Source of the DNA: Tieghemiomyces parasiticus
Lineage: Eukaryota > Kickxellomycota > Dimargaritomycetes > Dimargaritales > Dimargaritaceae
Reading direction: 5' to 3'
DNA: 29,082 nt
NCBI GenBank assembly: GCA_027575765.1
Contig: JANBPT010000598.1
Location: forward strand, 1 to 29,082
In this document: positions 21,909 through 29,082 of the stretch, piece after piece
Numbering within the stretch: position 1 is the stretch's first letter
Layout of the letters: each line of letters begins with the position of its first letter
Position numbers and translations under genes: made by a program
Notes under the pieces: model-generated
The model's input: the letters and a program-made list of their open reading frames with translations, nothing else
What the model was told of the DNA's origin: nothing
Databases searched by the model: none

Positions 21909-23387
21909 ATGGACGTCTCATCCGACATCTCCACCTTGGACTCGTGGATCCAACATCTGTCCGACTGCAAGCAGCTCCCTGAGCAAGATGTTAAGAAACT
22001 GTGTGAAAAGGTAAGCCTCTCTCAACTTAACCCCGCACCATCCGGCGTCCTCGGGGATCCCAGTTGGCTTGGGCGGTTCATCCGCTCCGCTTACAGAGAT
22101 GTGCCCCCCCTTAGGACTGCCTAATGCGCCACTTCTTGGAAGACGCTTTGAAATCGGGCACCTGTCCTCTGGGGAGTTTACTGCTCACCCGGGGGACGTG
22201 GCGGGGCGCTGTACCACACTTGGGTGCGGGCCAATGGGTGGCGCTATCCAATGCCACGGCCCCTTGGTTTCAACAGCCTGGCCTGGTTGTCACATTCAGG
22301 CCTTCCTCTTCCCCCTTGCCGACTCCGCTTATAGCTGGTCTCCCCGCGCCCGGAGCTGCACGCAGTCCCCAATGTCGGCTCCACCCTCCGACGAAGTTGG
22401 GATTTCGCTTGGCACGCCCTGCTGTGACTGGTACTCCATCCAGCTAGCCTCCGTCCCAGGAGATTGTTCATTCCCCGGACCCCGCCATCTAACCCCACAT
22501 GCGCTTCCCCACCATGCTAACCTCGCGTACTTACACCTCCACAACGCTTTAACTCCTAGGCCAAGGAGGTTCTTATGCAGGAGTCCAACGTCCAGCCCGT
22601 ACGCTGCCCGGTAACGGTATGCGGTGACATACACGGCCAGTTCCACGACCTGGTCGAATTGTTTAAGATTGGTGGCAACGCCCCCGACACCAACTACTTG
22701 TTCATGGGTGACTACGTAGACCGCGGTTACTACTCAGTCGAAACCGTGACGCTGCTGGTGGCCATGAAGGTGCGCTACAAGGATCGTATCACGATTCTGC
22801 GGGGGAACCACGAGAGCCGGCAGATCACGCAGGTGTACGGGTTCTACGACGAGTGCATGCGCAAGTATGGTAACACGGAGGTGTGGAAGTGCTTTACGGA
22901 CCTGTTTGACTACCTTCCGCTCACGGCGCTGATTGAGAACCAGATTTTCTGTCTCCATGGTGGCTTGTCGCCGTCGGTAGACACGCTGGACCAGATCCGC
23001 ACCCTCGACCGCATCCAAGAGGTCCCGCATGAGGGCCCCATGTGCGACCTGCTGTGGTCTGATCCGGACGATCGGATGGGCTGGGGTATCTCTCCACGCG
23101 GTGCCGGCTACACGTTCGGCCAGGACATTTCCGAAGCCTTCAACAACACCAACGGCCTCACACTGATTGCCCGGGCCCACCAGCTCGTCATGGAAGGCTA
23201 CAACTGGTCCCAAGACAAGAACGTAGTGACCATCTTCAGTGCCCCCAATTACTGCTACCGCTGCGGCAACCAGGCCGCCATCATGGAGCTCGATGAACAC
23301 ATGAAGTATACCTTCCTCCCGTTCGATCCAGCCCCGAGACGGGGCGAACCCCATGTGACCCGTCGTACCCCGGATTACTTTCTGTAG
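21909..23387 (+). CDS. PPH21: Serine/threonine phosphatase PP2A catalytic subunit
   Basis: Predicted 309-residue PP2A catalytic subunit, the same length as the human enzyme. Exons are 21909-22010 and 22560-23387; the 549-nt intron has a GTAAGC donor, a GCTAACC branch-like site near 22516 and a CTCCTAG acceptor, phase 0, joining LCEK to AKEV. Metal and catalytic residues are all present: GDIHGQ (D57, H59), GDYVDRG (D85), RGNHES (N117, H118), H167 in CLHGG, R214 and H241. The C-terminus TRRTPDYFL (301-309) carries the Tyr307 and the Leu309 that is carboxymethylated in this family, and it distinguishes PP2A from PP4 and PP6/Sit4. With scaffold A and regulatory B subunits, such enzymes oppose many kinases in cell-cycle and nutrient signalling. 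The ATG follows a pyrimidine-rich leader. It is convergent with the permease gene. The symbol follows the yeast name; the class is certain. Confidence 0.97.
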
Positions 23388-24347
23388 TTCTACCCCTCCC
23401 ATCTTCCTTCATATTTGATGTGTGTGTGTGCCTCTCCAATGGCTGATGTCTTCCCCCTCCCCTCCCTCGTCTTCTGCGCCTATCTCCTTCTGCCTCTCAT
23501 TCTGTCATCTCCTCCTCCTCCTCCCTCCCCACCCCCCTCCCCTGGCCGCGCAGGACCAGGTCTGGGCCCACTCTCTTACTGAACCTTTTTATATTTTTTC
23601 TTATATCTAAACACCGCTGCCTTGTCGTACCCAGGTGCCCTGACGCTGTATCCCTCACCAAATTAAGATCGTGAGTGTCGTTTGGTTACGGTCTAGGAAA
23701 AGTGTGGTGCCATTTTAGAAGGCTAAGGGGAGGTAATCCTCTAGGTCGCCACGCATGAAAGGTTCAGAAGGGGCTGGCGGGCGCAGAGGGTGGGGAGGCG
23801 GTCGGGGTTTGATAATCCACACGTCAGCCTTGGGATGGTGATACACACAACGTACTTTAGCCTGCATAGTGTCGACTTCTAATAATTATTAGGATTATTC
23901 TTTTTGGATGACGGTCCTCCTACTTCCCCCTTCCTAGGCTGCATCTACCCCCACGGCCTTCCATTTTCCATAAGATGTGGCTCAGTGCCGTTCACCCAAT
24001 CTTCCACCTCGTTACCCAGACAACTTAGATTGTGACTCACTTCATACTTTTACTATCCACGTAGCCTTATATACCATTCTCAAGTCTGTTTGCTAAAAAA
24101 AAAAGGCACGTGTTGGGAACTGTGCCCTTAAGGGGTATTAATATACTAAATTAAAGGCCGTTTGATAGTGGTGTATATATTTGTATTTATAAAGTGTCCT
24201 GTGAGCGATAAAAAAAGAAGAAGAAGCAAAGAGGGCATGTCTATTTTTTCTTTTGATAATGGTGCGCGGGTCAGCAGCTGCATGCATTGTAACGAAATAA
24301 ACCAAAGTCGGGAGCCTACGGACGGGCGGGGTCTCGATGGTATTGCC
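23388..24347. other. Convergent 3' intergenic region
   Basis: Gap between the facing ends of PP2A and the permease. The first 200 bases are C/T-rich, probably the PP2A 3' untranslated region. The middle contains a 14-base AT palindrome (23879-23892) and the end is AT-rich. No gene is visible. Confidence 0.55.
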
Positions 24348-26347
24348 CTATACCACATGGCTACCGTGCTTCTCCTCGTGGGAAGTGGAGTGTGAGGAAA
24401 GGATCGAGGCGGCCTTGGACACCTTGGATCCGTCGTAGTCGCGCGGTAGGGCCGGGATGGCAATGAGCTCACCTGCGGTGTCCCCGGACGGCCGGAGACC
24501 ATCGGCGGGGGAGGTGGGTGGCGAGCGGTTCACGGGCCGACCGCGAACCCGACGCCACAGCCGGTACATCCACGGCGGGGTAATACCTCCCCCTTCAACG
24601 TCGAGACGGATCTGGTTCCACGGCTCGCGGAGGTTCTTGTCCGGGATGGCGATACGGCCGCGGGCGACGCGCTCGATGACGAAGGCAGCACCGTTGATGA
24701 CCACATACGACAGGATACCGGCGATGAGACCGTAGGCGATGGAATAGGTCAGGGGCATGATGGCAATGGTAAGGAAGGCCGGGATAGCGTCCCCAGGATA
24801 GTCCCAGTTGATCTCACGGACGCCCTTCAGCATCATGGACCCCACGCAGATGAGGGCCGGGCCGGTGGCCCAGGGCGGGAAACTGGCAAAGATGGGCGAG
24901 AAGAAGAGGCTGAGGAAGAAGCACAGGCCCACCACCATACCCGTGATCCCCGTCCGACCACCCTCGGTGATTCCGGCGCCGGACTCGACAAACGTGGTCA
25001 CTGGTGAGGTACCAAACACGGCACCCAGACTGATACACACGGCGTCGGTGATGAAGGCCATTGTGGACCCTTCGAAATCGCCAAATTCGTCAGTGAAGCC
25101 GCCAAACTTGGCCATGGAGTACATTGTCCCGGTGGTATCCAAGATATCCACGTAGAGGAATGTGATGAGGGCCACCCAAATCTCGCCCGAGGCGAGGTCG
25201 AAATCGAGCTGGGCAAACGTGTGCTCGATCGGATGGAACGTGGCCACCTGCTTGAAATAGTCGAACGCCTGGTTGCCCTCGGCGTTATATGGGAAGTAGG
25301 TGAAGGGCGTGGTCCGGATCCACGAAAGGCCCGAAACGAAGAGGATCCCGACGAGGATCGCGCCCTTCACGCGGAAGAGGAGCAGCACCGCGATGATGGC
25401 GAACCCTAGGATACCCATCCACGTGGTGGCTGATTCCATGGTATGACCCTGGCACACTCCGTGGTCGTCCTTGTACTGCGCGGGACAGGCCCCTAGAGAC
25501 ACGAGGGTAGCCGAGTCCCCGCCGATCAGGCCGATACCGGCGGAGCTCTGCATTCCAATAAAGGCCAGGTACAATCCGATTCCGGCACCGGTGGCCACCT
25601 TGATGCTGGACGGGATCAGCTTGGCCAGCCACTGACGGATACCGAAGATGGAGAGGAAAAAAAAGATGATGCCTTCGACGCAGACTGCCGCCAGGGCCGT
25701 GCGGAACGGGATACTGCCCGAGCCGCGGTACCCGACCACCGTGTAGGCAAAGTAGGCGTTGAGTCCCATCCCGGGCGCCAAGCCGAAGGGGAGGTTGGCC
25801 AGTAGGCCCATGAGGACGCTGGAAATGCAGGCCATGGCGCAAGTGGCAGTGATAATGTCCTTCTTGACGGTGTAGACGCAGTCCTCGTAGCTCGGGACGT
25901 CCTCGCACGTCGGGTTGGTGCCGGTCGGATCGTCGCATACGCAAGTGCCGCCCGTGTCGGAGAGGATAAGTGCATTGGTCGAGACGATATAGGCCTGGGA
26001 GGATTACATGGTTGTTAATCGAGGTAGGTGTTAGACTGGTTAGACTAGGTTCTCGGAGCCAAGCGTGTAACAGAGCAACCTAAGGATACGAATAAGGAGG
26101 CTCGTCCGCTGACCGCGTTTGGTCGTCCAAACCCTCGGTACGCTACGACCTAGTTGGTGATACAAGAAACCAAGAATATACCGAATCGGTCACTTACCAT
26201 CGTCACGAACGTAGTCAGGCCGGCGTAGAGCTCGGTGGTGAAGCGCGAGTTGGCGCGGGGCTTGGTTGCGGATGAGCCGTCGAGGCGAAAGTACCGGCCC
26301 ACAACGGACTGGGCCACGCACCGGTTAAGTTTCTCGATAAAAGGCAT
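24348..26347 (-). CDS. azgA: AzgA-type purine (adenine/guanine/hypoxanthine) permease
   Basis: Predicted 598-residue, roughly 12-14-span plasma-membrane proton/purine symporter of the AzgA branch of the NCS2/NAT superfamily. Exons are 26347-26198 and 25994-24348. The 203-nt intron (GTAAGTG donor, CTCCCAG acceptor, phase 0) splits the first membrane span, joining TTFVTM to AYIVSTNALIL. Family signatures are NLPFGLAPGMGLNAYFAYT (117-135), TFLYVDILDTTGTMYSMAKF (328-347) and GTSPVTTFVESGAGITEGGR (378-397), followed by TGIT. The loop after span 1 carries several cysteines (TCVCDDP, TCED, EDCVY), as in other fungal AzgA proteins from memory. The C-terminal 80 residues are hydrophilic, Ser- and Lys-containing and probably cytosolic. 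AzgA imports adenine, guanine and hypoxanthine for salvage or nitrogen use. The ATG at 26347 precedes the typical short soluble N-terminus. Confidence 0.95.
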
Positions 26348-27199
26348 GGCTTAATGTGGCCGCGCGGGTGAGGGAGAAGCGAGGACGCTGCTGCCGACGG
26401 AGAAAGGAGTCCCGTATAGGACTAGAGGTCAGATCTCGGACGATGGCCCTAGGGGCTTATGCGTATAGATATTGCAACTAGGACAATAAAGTGGGCCGGT
26501 CGAACATGTGACGAGAGACATACACAGCGGCTGCAGGTCCACGGTGGAATAGGGGCCAAACGATGAGATCCAAGCGGTAACGTGGACGAGCGTGGCCGAA
26601 AGTAAGGGAAGGGGAGGAAATACTCCAGGCCTGCGCTAGCTATAATCAAATGAAAAGGGGGGCACTGTTCAGATCTGCAGGGTCCTCTGAGGAATAGGGC
26701 TATCGGGATACAGTGAGCAGGGGGGAGAGTCAGGTGTTGCCACAAGGTGTGTACTGGCGGGCGGCAATAGTGTCGGTAGGGGGAGGGGTCTGGATGGCGG
26801 GGAGTCGTGACACGGCCAAAAGTATATGTGCCAGGGGCCTGAGGGGCTAATCAAGAAGCGAAGCGGACGAACTTGCGTCGAGGCTGAGGCTGTAGGTTAT
26901 ATATAGTGCGGTATAAAAAAGCGGATCAGAACGCGGTCGCAGGGCAAGGGAATACGGCACAAGACAACGCGAACGTTGGGTTGGGGAGAAAGGTAGAAAC
27001 GAGCGAACGGGAGAGGTGGGACCCCTTTGCCACTTCATCGTGACACCTCGGAGAGGGAGAAAGAGAGTCCCCTAGTACTGATTACTTTTTTTTTTCACTG
27101 GCGCGCCCAACACATACACACACACGCACACCTGAGGCCGCGAGTCCACACCCCCGCCTGGATTCATAGCAGATTCTTGCCTCCCTATCAAAGCGAGCA

Positions 27200-27226
27200 G
27201 CACACGCTGGAAATTCCAGCGTGTGC
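27200..27226. repeat. 27-bp palindrome with 13-bp perfect arms
   Basis: The arm GCACACGCTGGAA (27200-27212) is the exact reverse complement of TTCCAGCGTGTGC (27214-27226), around a single central A at 27213. It lies about 850 bases upstream of the permease start. It could be an operator-like dyad for a dimeric regulator or a cruciform-forming site; function is unproven. Confidence 0.9.
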
Positions 27227-28631
27227 CAATGGGCTGCGACCCCGGCTGGCTAGCGCTACGCCTTGGAGGGAAAAGAAACGGAACCGGCGAGAACTTGGGT
27301 CCCGCGGACTCTCCGATTGGCCAGTGTTACCTGAGCTGGCAGCTAAAACGGCGCCATATCGCGTGGTACAGCGGAGGACATCTTCCCTCGAACCCCTTAA
27401 AGTTAGAGATGGATGGTTACACGAGTCGCTTTCAAAACAATAGTGGGGTATAGGTCAGCAACCGCGTTGAGCAGCATTTATGGATGGTCAGTAGGCTATT
27501 CCGCAGCCCTTATTGATTCGTCTTCATTGTGGACTTGTCATCGGAGAAATCCTGCTAAAGCGAAAGTAGACTTCCCAGAAGCTATGGAATCCGTAAGCAG
27601 AGGTCTTGGGAATCGGAGCGGGCCGTTACTAAGGTATTTGGATGTGGTAAGCAGCGCTGGGGGGAGTTCTGGTAACTTTGCCCTGTGAAGTGCTGTAAAA
27701 AGAGGCATCTGGTCAAGTCTAAACGACTAAAAAGATGTTTAGCAAGCCATACTGAGCCCATGAAACGTAAATTAAAAGTTGCGTCGTGGAAACTGGTCTA
27801 TTACAATATAGTGTTACAGGTAACAGGCTAAAGTACTGACTTGTGACGACCCGAGCTGGTTTAGTAGGTTTGAGAAGATGCCTTTTTGTGGGGATTGCAT
27901 GGGTAAAGTGGGACGGCAGTCATGTACACTAGACCGTCCCGCCAGATGAATTAAGCGGATGCCTTCAATTGGATCGAAAAAGACGTAATGCGAACGTAAT
28001 TTTAACACAGAGGTTGGGAGATCCACTTTTTGGCACATAGTCACCGCATGGCCGGTACTGGGTTTGAAAAGAAACTGAGTGCTTGGGAGAGGGTCGTATA
28101 AAAAAGGGGGGAATTACCTTGGGACTATCTGCCCCGACGTGGTTAGCCTATTACATCTCATCTTTACCAACTCGTATGTATCCCACTACCGATAGTCAGC
28201 AATCTCATCCACCCGTTGGAATAGTTTCATGAGAGCAAAATGGGATACATGGCATGTAGGCTGAATCTACAAGGTCAGACGCGCACATTTCAAAGTAGAA
28301 TAACGACCCAGCGAACGTGTTTCCCTTACAGTGCACATTGTACCCGAGGACCTGGCAAGCCACCATCACCGTGCAAGACTTCCGATTTACATTAAGTGGC
28401 ACCTTCTAGTCCCAGCCAAACTGATGGAAAGCCGCCATAGGCTCTCTAATCAATTGATGGTTCCCAATTCGGAATCGGATGGCGGCAGTTGCCCTCCTTT
28501 TGATCCGAGGTCGGCGCTAGACTGGCACTACTCACCAATTCAGGATGGCCTTGGCCTAGGCCTCTCCATTATGCCAAATGGCATTCGTCATTACATTCGC
28601 CCTATACGTAACGTAAATACATAGGACCAGG

Positions 28632-28665
28632 GAATCCTATTATCTTAACAGTGTAAATAGGATTC
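28632..28665. repeat. Short inverted repeat, 10-bp stem
   Basis: GAATCCTATT (28632-28641) pairs perfectly with AATAGGATTC (28656-28665) around a 14-base loop. An overlapping ATAGGA at 28621 offers an alternative pairing. It is not followed by a strong T run. A chance occurrence is plausible at this length. Confidence 0.5.
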
Positions 28666-28929
28666 ATTTTCTATTTTGATATACTCGCCTACGACCTTAC
28701 TCGCGGAGGGCACTCCGTCAAAGGACTAGCAAACGCAATACAATTTGACATCAATGTCAGTATTGCCTATAGTAAAATACCTTTTATCGAGTTAGTTCCA
28801 GTGGCGAATAACAAGGTCACATGTCCCCTGCACTATACCGTTCCCAGCCGTGAATGTAGGAAGTGACGCTGATGCGGCTTATCTATGCTTCCCCTAAGCC
28901 GCTTCTTGTTATGGCCTCTCGTGTGAAAA

Positions 28930-29082
28930 TTTTGAGAGGACTCCGTTTCTGGACTACCCAGTAACCCTGACGATATACTAACTGTCCGGGGTGGATGACA
29001 CATCACGAAGGAATAGGCAACAGTGGGGAGTGCGAAGCCTGGGCTGGCCACGGAGGAGTCCGAAGCTGCCCCTTGAAAACTG
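28930..29082 (-). repeat. Right arm of 153-bp terminal inverted repeat
   Basis: Reverse complement of 1-153 with a single mismatch. The homology begins after GTGTGAAAA and ends at the last base of the window, CCTTGAAAACTG. The junction with unique DNA differs from the left one, so only the 153 bases are shared. No target-site duplication can be checked because the window stops at the repeat edge. Confidence 0.97.

Larger units (their letters stand above)
26348..28929. other. Upstream flank of the permease gene, no gene supported
   Basis: The first 700 bases are G/A-rich on the + strand and probably hold the permease promoter. From about 27400 to the repeat arm the DNA is visibly more AT-rich, with only short open frames of no recognisable identity and no transposase-like sequence. 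A 27-bp palindrome lies at 27200-27226 and a 10-bp-stem inverted repeat at 28632-28665. Confidence 0.5.

Noticed and set aside
22734..23402. 222-codon open frame on the minus strand
   Set aside because: It is the antisense shadow of PP2A exon 2, where GC-rich codons leave few stops.
23879..23892. 14-base palindrome CTAATAATTATTAG
   Set aside because: It is short and AT-only apart from its ends. About one or two such palindromes are expected by chance in 29 kb.
1..29082. Transposase, reverse transcriptase, integrase or tyrosine recombinase inside the inverted repeats
   Set aside because: No catalytic motif of these enzymes was seen in any long frame. The genes present are ordinary cellular genes, so an autonomous element is not supported.

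Overview
The window looks like nuclear DNA from a fungus. Seven protein genes can be supported: six conserved eukaryotic genes and one serine/proline-rich orphan with a PH domain. Five are interrupted by spliceosomal introns with GTAAGT-, GTGAGT- or GTAGGT-type donors, and every proposed intron keeps the reading frame. The MAP kinase kinase is of the fungal Ste7/Fuz7 class and the permease is a fungal-type AzgA, which points to fungi rather than another eukaryotic group. The intergenic spaces are long (up to about 7.5 kb) and pyrimidine-rich on the sense strand of the downstream gene. I cannot name the species or phylum.

Layout: (1) 1-153 is one arm of a long inverted repeat. (2) COX16 (+, 911-1648, three exons) is convergent with a PH-domain protein (-, 2380-5067, one exon). 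(3) 5068-12600 holds no gene I can support; its first 3.5 kb is strongly purine-rich on the + strand. (4) A TLC-domain membrane protein (-, 12601-13726, two exons). (5) A MAP kinase kinase (-, 15788-16756, one exon). (6) A small predicted mitochondrial protein (-, 18848-19793, four exons, including a 34-nt first exon). (7) The PP2A catalytic subunit (+, 21909-23387, two exons), convergent with a purine permease (-, 24348-26347, two exons). (8) A gene-poor 2.6 kb flank carrying a 27-bp palindrome. (9) 28930-29082 is the second arm of the inverted repeat.

The genes do not form a pathway. They cover respiratory assembly, a mitochondrial small protein, signalling by a kinase and a phosphatase, membrane lipid or transport functions, and purine uptake. 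This is the mixture expected of an ordinary chromosome segment.

The most unusual structural signal is that the first and last 153 bases are inverted copies of each other with a single mismatch, placed exactly at the two ends of the window. No transposase, reverse transcriptase or integrase was seen between them. The window may therefore be a contig that stops at two inverted copies of a dispersed repeat, or, less likely, a 29 kb terminal-inverted-repeat element carrying host genes. No tRNA, rRNA or CRISPR array was found by eye.
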